NCBI RefSeq assembly: GCF_047971885.1
Contig: NZ_JBKEAE010000063.1
Coordinates: forward strand, 37,242-101,241
Direction of reading: 5' to 3'
DNA: 64,000 nucleotides
From: Tropicimonas sp047971885
Lineage (GTDB): Bacteria > Pseudomonadota > Alphaproteobacteria > Rhodobacterales > Rhodobacteraceae
The notes under the pieces were generated by a model. That model was not told the DNA's origin. It worked only from the letters and a program-made list of their open reading frames with translations, and searched no databases. Made by a program: the position numbers and the translations under genes. This document shows, piece by piece, positions 53,111 through 62,226 of the stretch (positions are counted from its first letter, which is position 1; every line of letters starts with the position of its first letter).

Positions 53111-54079
53111 ATGAAAAAGACCCTGACCACCGCACTGCTGGGCGCGACCTTGCTTGCCGGCGCCGCGCAGGCCGACGAGATCATCTTTGCCCATGGCGAG
53201 AATCCGGGGAACCCGCGCTTTCTTGCCGCCGAAAAGTGGGCCGAGCTCTTCACCGCCTGCACCGGCGGGGCCAGCACCGTCAATGTCGCGCCTTCGGCGA
53301 CCATGGGCGACGATGCCGAGATGCTGACCTCGGCCGCCGCCGGCGTCATTCAGGTGACGGCCAACAGCCAGGGCCCGATGGCGCAGATCGTGCCCGAGTT
53401 CGGCATGCTCGGTCTGCCCTTCCTGTTCAATGACCTGCCGACCGCCTGGGCGGTTCTGGACGGCGAGGTCGGCGAGATGCTCGACCAGCGCGCGCAGAAT
53501 GCCGGGCTCAAGGTGATCGGCTTCTGGGACAACGGTATCCGCAATGTCACGCATCTGAAAAAGAACGTCTCGGAGCCCGCGGATCTGAAGGGGATGAAAA
53601 TCCGCACCCCGCCGGATCAGATGGCAGTCGATATCTTCGAGGCGCTTGGCGCCGCGCCCGCGCCGCTGGCATGGTCCGAGCTTCCGACGGCCCTGCAATC
53701 GGGCGTCTTCGACGGGCAGGAAAACCCGCTGGTCAATATCTATACGGCGAAGATTCACGAGATCACGCCCTATGTCACGATGACCGGCCACAAATACGAG
53801 ACGACCCCGGTTGTCGCCGGGCTGGTCTGGTGGTCGGGGCTGGACGAGGCGACGCAGGCCTGCGCGCTGGAAGCAACTGCCGAGGCCGGCAAGCTGCAAC
53901 GCCAGATGGTGCTGGACAGCGACACCGATCTGCGCCCGAAGATGGAGGCCGAAGGTGCGATCTTCGCCGATGCGGACCGTGATGCCTATCGGGCGGCGAC
54001 CGCTTCGGTCTATGACAAGTACGCAGCCCAGTATCCCGAACTGGTTGCCGCGCTCAGACAGGCGGCGGGGCTGGAATGA
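53111..54079 (+). CDS. TRAP transporter solute-binding protein, DctP type
   Basis: ATG 53111 (SD GGGAGGAG) gives 322 aa with a Sec signal (L-L-G-A-T-L-L-A-G-A-A-Q-A, cleavage about 21). DctP features: G-L-P-F-L-F-N, D-L-K-G-M-K-I-R-T-P-P with the conserved Arg, and G-Q-E-N-P. First gene of the TRAP trio for this locus. Confidence 0.92.
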   Translation: MKKTLTTALLGATLLAGAAQADEIIFAHGENPGNPRFLAAEKWAELFTACTGGASTVNVAPSATMGDDAEMLTSAAAGVIQVTANSQGPMAQIVPEFGMLGLPFLFNDLPTAWAVLDGEVGEMLDQRAQNAGLKVIGFWDNGIRNVTHLKKNVSEPADLKGMKIRTPPDQMAVDIFEALGAAPAPLAWSELPTALQSGVFDGQENPLVNIYTAKIHEITPYVTMTGHKYETTPVVAGLVWWSGLDEATQACALEATAEAGKLQRQMVLDSDTDLRPKMEAEGAIFADADRDAYRAATASVYDKYAAQYPELVAALRQAAGLE

Positions 54080-54654
54080 CCGGCACCGGCACAGGCGTGC
54101 CGGCAAAGGACGGGAAGGGGCCCAAACGCCCCTTCCTTGCCTGGATCGCCGGGGTTTCGACGCTTCTCGACTGGAGCGGGCGGCTGATCGCGGCCACCTG
54201 CCTTCTGTTCATCTTCGTGGCGCTGCTGGTCAATGTCGTGCTGCGCTACGCATTCGGTTCGGGCATCGCCTGGGCCTATGAAATCCCTGCGCTTCTTCTG
54301 CCCGGGCTGGTGGCGGGCGGGGTTGTCATCGCCGCCGCGCGCGGCCGCAACAACGCCATCACCCTGCTGCCCGACCTTCTGCCGCCGCGTGGCCGGCAGG
54401 TGATCGCCGTTCTGGTCAACATCGCCATTCTCGTGATCTCGCTCGCGGTGCTGGAATCCAGCCAGCCGATCCTCAGGGCGGCGAAATTCCAGACGCTTTC
54501 GACGCTCGGCATCAAGCAGATCTGGGGCTACGCGAGCCTTGTCTATGCCTTTGCCGGCATGGCGATCATTGCTGTGGTCGATATCGTCCGCGCACTGACC
54601 AGCAAGGCGGATTTCGATTTCGGGTACGATCCCGAAACCTCAAGCCTGAGTTGA
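54076..54654 (+). CDS. TRAP transporter small permease, DctQ type
   Basis: The 192-aa protein begins in the previous stop, with four TM helices, V-N-V-V-L-R-Y-A-F-G-S-G-I-A-W-A-Y-E-I and a polar C-terminus. Couples DctP and DctM. Confidence 0.9.
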   Translation: MTGTGTGVPAKDGKGPKRPFLAWIAGVSTLLDWSGRLIAATCLLFIFVALLVNVVLRYAFGSGIAWAYEIPALLLPGLVAGGVVIAAARGRNNAITLLPDLLPPRGRQVIAVLVNIAILVISLAVLESSQPILRAAKFQTLSTLGIKQIWGYASLVYAFAGMAIIAVVDIVRALTSKADFDFGYDPETSSLS

Positions 54655-54665
54655 AAGGAGACGTC

Positions 54666-55922
54666 ATGACCGCTCCGCTGATCTGGGTGTTCTTTCTCTT
54701 GCTGGCGATCTCGGTGCCCGTCGCGCATGCGATGCTGGGCGGGGTCGCGGCCGCGCTGTGGTTCGACGGCAAGCCGATGGCGGTGATCGCCCAGCGGCTC
54801 TACACGCCGACGCAGAGCTTCCCGATGCTTGCCATCCCCTTCTTCATCATGGCCGGCAGCCTGATGATGTCGGGCAGGTTCGGGGTCTATCTGGTCAATG
54901 TCGCCCGGCTTCTGGTCGGCAATTTCAAGGGCGGGCTCGGGCAGGTCTCGATCATCGGCTCGGTGATGTTCGGCGGCGTGTCGGGCTCGGCGGTGGCCGA
55001 TGCCTCGGCGCTCGGCAACGCGCTTATCCCGGTGCAGAAGGCCGAGGGCTATCCGGGCGGTTTCGCTGCCGCGATCAACTCGGCCTCGTCGACCGTCTCG
55101 GTGCTGATCCCGCCCTCGATCCCGCTGATCCTGTACGGGCTGGTATCGAACGTTTCGATCATCGACCTGTTTGTCGCGGGCATCCTGCCCGGTGTCCTGC
55201 TGGGTGTTGGCATGTTCACGGCTGTCTGGTTCGTCGCCGGGCGGATGAACCTGCCGCGCTCGCCGCTCGAAGGCGGCTTCAAGGCGTTCCGCAGCCAGAT
55301 CCTGACCGCGATTCCGGCGCTGCTGATGCCGGTGTTCGTGATCGGAACCCTGCGTTTCGGTATCGCGACGCCGACCGAGGTGTCCGTGCTCGCGGTGGCG
55401 TACGCTCTCATCGTCAGTGGTCTGGTCTATCGCGACCTGACGCCGCGCGGAATCTGGGAGGCCGCCGTCGAGACCGCGATGATGACCGGCGCGGTGATGC
55501 TGATCATCATGGCGTCGTCGACGATCCAGTGGGTGCTGACCGCCGAACGCGTGCCGCAGGAGCTGAGCCTCTGGGTCACCTCGGCCTTCTCGGAGCCGTG
55601 GATGGTCATCCTGGCGCTCAACCGGGTGATGATCGTCGTGGGTGCGTTTCTCGACCTGCCGGCGGCGGTGCTGCTGCTGGGGCCGCTCTTCGTCACCATC
55701 GGTCAGGCGATCGGGCTCGATCCGGTACAGCTTGGCCTGATGATGGTGGTCAACCTGTCGATCGGGCTCTATACGCCGCCGGTCGGGACCACGCTCTTTA
55801 TCTCGGCGGCCATCGCCCGCTGCGGGATCGGCGAGACGGTGCGGGCGCTGATGCCGTTCTACCTGGTCGCGCTTCTGGTACTGGCGCTGATTTCCTACGT
55901 ACCGGCGCTGACCCTCTACTGA
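54666..55922 (+). CDS. TRAP transporter large permease, DctM type
   Basis: ATG 54666 with SD AAAGGAG (an upstream TTG would overlap the neighbour); 418 aa, about 12 TM. M-L-A-I-P-F-F-I-M-A-G-S, F-G-G-V-S-G-S-A-V-A-D-A-S-A-L-G and L-I-P-P-S-I-P. Its end overlaps the convergent LysR gene by 7 bp. Confidence 0.93.
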   Translation: MTAPLIWVFFLLLAISVPVAHAMLGGVAAALWFDGKPMAVIAQRLYTPTQSFPMLAIPFFIMAGSLMMSGRFGVYLVNVARLLVGNFKGGLGQVSIIGSVMFGGVSGSAVADASALGNALIPVQKAEGYPGGFAAAINSASSTVSVLIPPSIPLILYGLVSNVSIIDLFVAGILPGVLLGVGMFTAVWFVAGRMNLPRSPLEGGFKAFRSQILTAIPALLMPVFVIGTLRFGIATPTEVSVLAVAYALIVSGLVYRDLTPRGIWEAAVETAMMTGAVMLIIMASSTIQWVLTAERVPQELSLWVTSAFSEPWMVILALNRVMIVVGAFLDLPAAVLLLGPLFVTIGQAIGLDPVQLGLMMVVNLSIGLYTPPVGTTLFISAAIARCGIGETVRALMPFYLVALLVLALISYVPALTLY

Positions 55923-56932
55923 CGGTCCGGCGCCATTGGACGGGCCGTGGCGGGAGAATTCTCCCTGTCCCGCGACGGCCCGTCCTCCAGCACCATCTCG
56001 CAGCCGCATCGCTCCAGATAGTTGCGTACCTCGGCCTCGTGGCCGGCGCCTTCCGCCACCATCCAGTCGGTGAACAGCCGGACGATCCGCCTGTTGGTGT
56101 GCCGGGGCGGGCAGACGATGTGATAGCCGGGGAACTCGATCACCGGCAGCCGGGGCGACAGCGGCACCAGCCTGCCGGCGTCAAGTTCGCGCCAGGCCAG
56201 CAGGGCGCTTTCGAGGATCACACCAGCGCCGTCCGCCGCAAGCTGAATCGCCATGGACGAACGGTCGAACCGCAGCGCATAGACCGGTGGCACCTCTCCC
56301 ACGCCTTGCTGGGGCAGCCAGATGTCCCAGCGATAGAGCGTCTTGACGCTGTCGATCAGCTGGGCCCGGCCGATCTGCTCCATCGGGTCGTCGCCCTTTT
56401 CCGACAACACCTTCAGATATTCGGGCGAACACATGGGCAGGATGAAATCGTGCATGACGCAGATCTCGTACATGCCCGAGCGGGAATCCCCGCCGTAGCG
56501 CAGGTCGATGTCGACGGTTTCGGTGGCGAAATCGGTGAATTCGGGTGTCGCGTCGACCCGTACGCTCCAGGTCGGGTTGCGGTCGAGAAAGGTCTTGATG
56601 CGCGGGCCGAGCCAGCGCACCCCGAAAGACGGGCTGACCCGCATGATGAACTGCCGGCTGTGCCGCTGGCGCACGATCGCAGAATGCACATCCGCCACCA
56701 TGCGAAAGGCACGCGACGTGGCGTGAAACAGGCGCTCGCCGTCCTCGGTCGGAACCAGCCGCCGGTTGTGACGCCGGAACAGCTTCACGCCGAATTGCTG
56801 TTCCAGCAGGCGGATCTGCTGGCTGACCGCCGAGGTGGTAACCTGAAGCTCCTCGGCCGCCCGCGCCACCTGGCCAAGGCGCGCGACGGCCTCGAAGTAA
56901 CGCATCCCGTTGAGATTCACCTCTTTCAGCAT
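55916..56932 (-). CDS. LysR-family transcriptional regulator (GcvA-like)
   Basis: ATG 56932 (338 aa); the longer open frame upstream lacks homology. N-terminal winged HTH (F-E-A-V-A-R-L-G-Q-V-A-R-A-A-E-E-L-Q-V-T-T-S-A-V-S-Q-Q) followed by a LysR effector domain. Convergent with the TRAP operon and divergent from the aldo/keto reductase gene, so it may control either. Confidence 0.88.
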   Translation of the reverse strand: MLKEVNLNGMRYFEAVARLGQVARAAEELQVTTSAVSQQIRLLEQQFGVKLFRRHNRRLVPTEDGERLFHATSRAFRMVADVHSAIVRQRHSRQFIMRVSPSFGVRWLGPRIKTFLDRNPTWSVRVDATPEFTDFATETVDIDLRYGGDSRSGMYEICVMHDFILPMCSPEYLKVLSEKGDDPMEQIGRAQLIDSVKTLYRWDIWLPQQGVGEVPPVYALRFDRSSMAIQLAADGAGVILESALLAWRELDAGRLVPLSPRLPVIEFPGYHIVCPPRHTNRRIVRLFTDWMVAEGAGHEAEVRNYLERCGCEMVLEDGPSRDRENSPATARPMAPDRQ

Positions 56933-57195
56933 CCCACATCCCCGGGGTTGTTGCGGACAGGACCATGCGGGGCAACCTAGCAAGCGGCCCCTGCCTGCGC
57001 CATCGCGCAATGAACGAAACCGGCCCGCTGCCGACCCCGTGGCCCGGAATGTCGCGATGCGCATGGTGCCGCATTCATATCGTCTGTCGATAAGTGCTAT
57101 CGAAATTCAGCGTCTGTTTCCGCAAGCCCAATGCCCTATTATCGCCGCAACCATTCACGGAGGTGCGGCCGACCGGGCCGCCAGGAGAGACAGAC

Positions 57196-58179
57196 ATGCA
57201 GAAACGAACGCTTGGATCCGGCGGGCTTGAGGTTTCGGCCCTTGGTTATGGCTGCATGGGCCTCAGCTTCAGTTACGGGACGCCCGTCACCACCGAAGAT
57301 GGCATCGGCATCATCCGGGCGGCCCATGCCGGCGGCGTTACCTTCTTCGATACCGCCGAGGTCTACGGCCCCTTCACCAACGAGGAACTGGTTGGCGCGG
57401 CGCTGGCGCCGATGCGGGACGAGGTTGTCATCGCCACCAAGTTCGGCTTCCTCGACGGCCTTGCATCCAAACCGCAGGATTCCCGGCCCGAGAGCATACG
57501 CCGTGCCTGCGAAGGCTCGCTGCGCCGGCTGCGGACCGACCGGATCGACCTGTTCTACCAGCATCGCGTCGACCGGAACGTGCCGATCGAGGATGTGGCG
57601 GGTACGGTCGCGGACCTGATCGCCGAGGGCAAGGTTCTGCATTTCGGCCTGTCCGAAGCCGGCGTCGATACGATCCGCCGCGCCCATGCGGTGCAGCCGG
57701 TGGCGGCGCTGCAAAGCGAATACTCGCTCTGGTGGCGCGAACCCGAACAGGCGATCCTGCCGGTGCTGGAAGAACTCGGCATCGGGTTCGTTCCCTTCAG
57801 CCCGCTCGGCAAGGGGTTTCTGACCGGCGCCATCGACGAGACCACCGATCTCGGCGACAGCGATTTCCGCAATTCCGTCCCCCGCTTTTCCGGGGAAAAC
57901 CGCCGTGTCAACCGGCGCCTTGTGGACGAGATCGGCCGCATCGCCGATGCAAGGGGCGTGACGAAAGCGCAGATCGCCCTCGCGTGGCTTCTGGCGCAAA
58001 AGCCGTGGATCGTCCCGATTCCGGGGACAAGAACGCCGCAACGGCTGGAAGAGAACCTCGGCGCGGCGGATGTGGTGCTGAACGTGGACGATCTGCGGGC
58101 AATCGACGAGGCGCTGGCCGCGATCGACATCGTCGGCGCGCGCTACAACGCAAACGCAATGGCCAGGATCGACCGCTGA
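57196..58179 (+). CDS. Aldo/keto reductase
   Basis: ATG 57196 gives 327 aa. Catalytic tetrad visible: Asp/Tyr in F-F-D-T-A-E-V-Y-G, Lys in V-V-I-A-T-K-F-G, His in F-Y-Q-H-R-V-D. C-terminal NADP site I-P-I-P-G-T-R-T-P-Q-R-L-E-E-N. Close to the YakC/oxidoreductase-like AKRs that reduce sugars and aldehydes. Divergent from LysR across 263 bp. Confidence 0.9.
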   Translation: MQKRTLGSGGLEVSALGYGCMGLSFSYGTPVTTEDGIGIIRAAHAGGVTFFDTAEVYGPFTNEELVGAALAPMRDEVVIATKFGFLDGLASKPQDSRPESIRRACEGSLRRLRTDRIDLFYQHRVDRNVPIEDVAGTVADLIAEGKVLHFGLSEAGVDTIRRAHAVQPVAALQSEYSLWWREPEQAILPVLEELGIGFVPFSPLGKGFLTGAIDETTDLGDSDFRNSVPRFSGENRRVNRRLVDEIGRIADARGVTKAQIALAWLLAQKPWIVPIPGTRTPQRLEENLGAADVVLNVDDLRAIDEALAAIDIVGARYNANAMARIDR

Positions 58180-58238
58180 GCACCGCCCGGTTCGACGGCA
58201 GCCAACTGTGGTTTTTCCGTTTCCGGCCGGACAGCCGG

Positions 58239-58937
58239 TCAGATCGTATCGGCCATTTCGCCCATGATCGACCGCAGGATATCCGCCGCATCGGACGAAA
58301 CACATTCGGCCCCGGCGTCGAGCAGACGTCTGGCATGGGCCTCGCGGATGCCGTCGAGATGGCTGCCGCCGGTAAAGCCGAGCGCACGCATGCCGGCGGA
58401 TCGCGCCCCCGCGATCCCGTGCGGCGAATCCTCGATCACCACGCAACGGGCGGGCTTCACGCCCAACCGGCGGGCGGCGTAAAGCACCAGATCGGGGGCG
58501 GGTTTGCCGCGCGCCACCTGCTCGCCGCTGAATGTCCGGTCGTCAAAACGATCCGCAATGCCGGCAATCTCCAGCGTGCGGCCGATCCGATCGGGCGAAC
58601 CGCCCGAGGCGATACAGGTAGCGATTCCGGCGCCCTGAACATGGTCGAGCAGGTCCACCATCGGGGCGATCGGCATCAGGTCGGCTTCATAGGCAGCGTA
58701 GAGGTGGCGCTGGTAGTTTTCGACGAAATCCGCCGGGCAGGGCTCGCCTAGCGCCGTGGCGATGGCACCGCAGACATCGCCGACCGTGACACCAAGATAG
58801 CGGTCGCGCGCCACCTCGAATGTCGCCCACGGGATGCCGACGGCGCGCATCTCGGTGGCCAGTGCCCCAAGCGACAGCGGCTCGCTGTCGACGAGACAGC
58901 CATCCAGATCGAAGATCACGGCTTGCGGTGGGGTCAT
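58239..58937 (-). CDS. HAD-superfamily sugar-phosphate phosphatase
   Basis: ATG 58937 with SD GGAGG (upstream ATG less likely); 232 aa. HAD motif I F-D-L-D-G-C-L-V-D, motif II S-G-G-S, Lys in R-G-K-P-A-P-D and motif IV V-I-E-D-S-P. Beta-phosphoglucomutase-like subfamily, with cap domain. Groups with the ribulokinase-like gene upstream; may remove or recycle pentitol phosphates. Confidence 0.85.
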   Translation of the reverse strand: MTPPQAVIFDLDGCLVDSEPLSLGALATEMRAVGIPWATFEVARDRYLGVTVGDVCGAIATALGEPCPADFVENYQRHLYAAYEADLMPIAPMVDLLDHVQGAGIATCIASGGSPDRIGRTLEIAGIADRFDDRTFSGEQVARGKPAPDLVLYAARRLGVKPARCVVIEDSPHGIAGARSAGMRALGFTGGSHLDGIREAHARRLLDAGAECVSSDAADILRSIMGEMADTI

Positions 58938-58975
58938 CCTGCCTCCGAATTTCGCATGTTCAGGCAATCCGGATT

Positions 58976-60583
58976 TCAGCCGCGAACGGCCGCATCCCGT
59001 GCCAGCGCCTGGAACCTGCCGAACAGTGCATAACGGACGTTGTGATAGGCACGGGTTTCGGCCGTTCCGGGCCGATAGCTCGCCACGTTGGACGACATCG
59101 CCGCCATCGCCGATTGCATGTCGGGATAGGCGCCGGCAGCCACGGCGCCGAGAATGGCAGAGCCCAGCAGCACCGGCTCTTCGGTTGCGGGGGCGGCAAC
59201 CGGCACGCCGGTGGCATCGGCCAGAAGCTGACGCACAAGGTCGCTGCGCCCGGCGCCGCCGCTGATGACGATGGTCCCGATGGGAGCACCGTTCGCGGTC
59301 TGCGTTTCGATGATCTGGCGCAGGCCGTAGCCCAGCCCGCAGATGCCCGCGACATAGAGCGCAACCAGATTGTCCACATCCGCCTCCATCCCCAGCCCGG
59401 CGATCACCGCGCGGGTGTAGGGGTCGGCATGGGGTGCGCGGTTGCCGAGGAATTCCGGCACCACGTGCAATCCGTCCGCCAGATGCGCCGCCGCATCTCC
59501 GGCAATTTCCGAGGCGCGCGCGCCGAGCCAGCCGGGCAGCGACCTGCCGGCGGCGCTGGCGAGGGCTGCCGCCTCGTCATGGGCGGGATGGAAGCGCAGC
59601 AACCGGTCGATCGCCGCTCCCGCCGCCGACTGGCCGCCCTCGTTCAGCCAGGCGCCGGGCACCATGGCCGAATAATAGGGACCCCAGACGCCGGGCACGA
59701 AGACCGGATCGGCCGTGGTGGTCATGGTGCACGAAGAGGTACCGAAGACATAGCCGAGGTTTTCCTGCGGCCCGCCGCCGCCCCGCGCCCCCACCGTGCC
59801 GACGCCGCCTGCATGCGCGTCGATCAGCCCCGCGCCGACCTTCGTGCCGGGCGCCAGGCCGAGATCGGCGGCCGCTGCCCCTGTCAGGCCGGCGGCCAGC
59901 GGCGTTCCAGGATCGACGATCTCGGCCCCGATGCGGGCGAAGCCGTCATCGACCAGTTCGCCCAGGCCGATCTTGCGGAAATAGCTTTCGTCCCAGCGTC
60001 CCTCGTGACTCATATAGGTCCATTTGCAGGTTACGGTGCAGACCGAGCGTGCCTCGCTGCCCGTTGCTCGCCAGGTCAGGTAATCGCTGAGGTCGAAGAA
60101 GCGCCAGGCGGCATCGAAGATCTCGCGGCGGTTCTCCTTGAGCCACAACAGCTTGGGCGTTTCCATCTCGGGCGAAATCGTGCCGCCGACATAGTCGAGC
60201 ACCCGATGGCCGAGCGCATTGATCCGGTCCGCCTGCGGGGTGGCGCGATGGTCCATCCAGACGATGATGTTGCGCTCGGGCTCCTCGCTCGGGCCGACGG
60301 GGAGCGGTACCCCGCCCGCGCCCAGAACCACCAGCGAGCAGGTCGCGTCGAAACCGATGCCGGCCACCTCGGCCGGGTCCACCCCCGCCGCCGCGACGGC
60401 GCCGCGGCTGGCGGCGCAGACCGCGGCCCATATCTCGTTCGACGATTGCTCGACCATCGAACCCGGCGCGCGATGAACGGTGATATCCTGTTTCGCTGTG
60501 CCCAGCAGGGTACCGGCGGCGTCGAACACCCCGGCCCGTGCGCTGGCGGTTCCCACGTCGATACCCATGTAATACTGGCCCAT
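58976..60583 (-). CDS. rbtK: FGGY-family carbohydrate kinase, D-ribulokinase-like
   Basis: The 535-aa protein starts at ATG 60583 (SD GGAGG). FGGY motifs: G-I-D-V-G-T-A-S-A-R-A-G near the N-terminus, W-M-D-H-R-A, E-T-P-K-L-L-W-L-K, G-A-G-L-I-D-A-H-A-G-G (catalytic Asp) and G-G-A-G-R-S-D. Closest in my memory to D-ribulokinases; apulose kinase is also in this family. Adjacent ribitol-dehydrogenase-like gene favours ribitol to D-ribulose to D-ribulose 5-phosphate. Confidence 0.85.
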   Translation of the reverse strand: MGQYYMGIDVGTASARAGVFDAAGTLLGTAKQDITVHRAPGSMVEQSSNEIWAAVCAASRGAVAAAGVDPAEVAGIGFDATCSLVVLGAGGVPLPVGPSEEPERNIIVWMDHRATPQADRINALGHRVLDYVGGTISPEMETPKLLWLKENRREIFDAAWRFFDLSDYLTWRATGSEARSVCTVTCKWTYMSHEGRWDESYFRKIGLGELVDDGFARIGAEIVDPGTPLAAGLTGAAAADLGLAPGTKVGAGLIDAHAGGVGTVGARGGGGPQENLGYVFGTSSCTMTTTADPVFVPGVWGPYYSAMVPGAWLNEGGQSAAGAAIDRLLRFHPAHDEAAALASAAGRSLPGWLGARASEIAGDAAAHLADGLHVVPEFLGNRAPHADPYTRAVIAGLGMEADVDNLVALYVAGICGLGYGLRQIIETQTANGAPIGTIVISGGAGRSDLVRQLLADATGVPVAAPATEEPVLLGSAILGAVAAGAYPDMQSAMAAMSSNVASYRPGTAETRAYHNVRYALFGRFQALARDAAVRG

Positions 60584-60623
60584 GCCAATTCCTCCATTCC
60601 GCCGCCGGCATCCGGTCGGGAGC

Positions 60624-61355
60624 TTAGACCCTATCGAAGTTGGTGGGCAGTACCAGCATGTCGCGGATGGTGACGTTGCGTGGGCGGGTGAGCATGTACA
60701 TCACCGCGTCGGCCACGTCGCCGGGCTCGATCAGACTGCCCGATTCCCTTGCCTTGCGCAGGTTCTCCTCGGGCCAGTCGGCCAGAAGTGCCGAGACGAC
60801 CGGCCCGGGCGAGACCTGCGACACGCGCACGCCATGCGGGATCATCTGCCGGCGCATCCCCTGCACGAAGGACGTGATCGCCCATTTCGAGCCGGACTAG
60901 ACCGGCTCCCAGTAGGTCGGGAACTGACCTGCTATCGAGCAGGTGACGACGATATCGCCGGTCTTGCGCTCGATCATGTGCGGGATCACGTCGCGCACGT
61001 TCTTCATCACCGCGTTGACGTTGAGGGTGAGCATCCTGTCGATGGTGGCGTCGTCGGTCTCGATCAGATCGCCGCCGATATAGGTACCGGCGTTGCAATA
61101 GAGGATGTCGATATGATCGACCTTTGCAAGGACCTCCGGCACCATGCGGGTGCAGCTTTCGGGATCGATCAGGTCGGTGAGTTGCGCAATCGCCCGCTCG
61201 CCCAGCCGGGCGGTCTCGCGCGCCAGCGCGGCCTCGTCGTTATCGACCATGACCACGGTCGCGCCACCTGCGATCATCGCCTCGGTGGAGGCCAGCCCGA
61301 TGCCGGAGGCGGCCCCGGTGATGACGGCAATCCTGCCCGTCAGTGATTCAGCCAT
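60624..61355 (-). pseudogene. rbtD: Ribitol 2-dehydrogenase-like SDR with amber codon at the catalytic tyrosine
   Basis: The minus frame from ATG 61355 encodes a complete 243-codon SDR resembling Klebsiella ribitol dehydrogenase (T-G-A-A-S-G-I-G, A-G-T-Y-I-G-G, W-E-P-V, G-P-V-V-S-A-L-L-A-D-W-P, N-V-T-I-R-D-M). One TAG interrupts it at codon 153 (60897-60899), in W-E-P-V-*-S-G-S-K, exactly the catalytic Tyr of Y-x-x-x-K. The other 90 downstream codons remain open. A single base change from TAC or TAT explains it. As it stands the enzyme is inactive: recent mutation or sequencing error. Confidence 0.85.
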
Positions 61356-61386
61356 TTCTCGTCTCCTTGCTGAGGGGATTCGTCAA

Positions 61387-62112
61387 TCAGACGGCGAGGA
61401 AGCCGCCATCGACCGGCAGCACCGCGCCGCTCACCATCGCGGCATCGTCGCCCAGCATCAGCGCGACGGCGCGGGCGACGTCTTCGGGTTCGGCGAAACG
61501 GCCGAGCGGATGGCGAACCATCATCGGCCCGCTTCTGGCGGGATCGCTCCACGCGACGGCGGCCAGTTCGGTCAGCGTGACGGTGGGGGCGATGGCGACG
61601 GCACGGATGCCGTGCGGCCCAAGCTCGCGCGCCATGACACGCGTTGCGCCCTCGAGCCCGGCCTTGGATGCTGCATAGCACAGGTGTTCGTCGAAGCCGC
61701 GATGCCCGGCGATGCTGCTGATGTTGACGATCACACCGCCGCCGCCGGCGGCGACGCGCGCGCGGGCAAATTCCTGAGCGCAGATCAGCGCGGCGCGCAG
61801 GTTGATGTTCAGCACCGTGTCGCAGCCATCGTCGGTCATCTCCAGCACGGTTTCCAGCACGTTGGTGCCGGCGCAATTGACGAGGAAATCGCAGGTGCCG
61901 GCCTCTTTCATTGCCGCGCGGGCGGCAGCGCTGTCCGACAGGTCGGCGGAGATGACGCGGGCGCCGGTTTCCACGGCGAGGCTTTCCAGCGCCCCGCGCC
62001 CCCGGCTGATCGCGACGACCTCTGCGCCACGCCCTGCCAGCAGGACCGCCGTCGCGCGGCCGATCCCCTTGCCGGCACCGGTGATGATGACGGATTTACC
62101 CCTGAAGTCCAT
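61387..62112 (-). CDS. L-xylulose reductase-like short-chain dehydrogenase
   Basis: The 241-aa protein has T-G-A-G-K-G-I-G, N-C-A-G, and Tyr146-x-x-x-Lys150 (Y-A-A-S-K). The segment A-P-T-V-T-L-T-E-L-A-A-V-A-W-S-D-P-A-R and following H-P-L-G-R-F-A-E resemble dicarbonyl/L-xylulose reductases. Likely interconverts xylitol and L-xylulose or a similar pair; could back up the broken rbtD. Confidence 0.85.
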   Translation of the reverse strand: MDFRGKSVIITGAGKGIGRATAVLLAGRGAEVVAISRGRGALESLAVETGARVISADLSDSAAARAAMKEAGTCDFLVNCAGTNVLETVLEMTDDGCDTVLNINLRAALICAQEFARARVAAGGGGVIVNISSIAGHRGFDEHLCYAASKAGLEGATRVMARELGPHGIRAVAIAPTVTLTELAAVAWSDPARSGPMMVRHPLGRFAEPEDVARAVALMLGDDAAMVSGAVLPVDGGFLAV

Positions 62113-62226
62113 GACCTGCCTCGCGAAATGTTCCGGCCGCCCTGCGGCCGCGTTCGGTTTTTGTCTGCTGCCCGCTGCGGCGGGCTTGCAGCCCTTGCCG
62201 GGGATTATCGTATCCGATCCGGTTGA

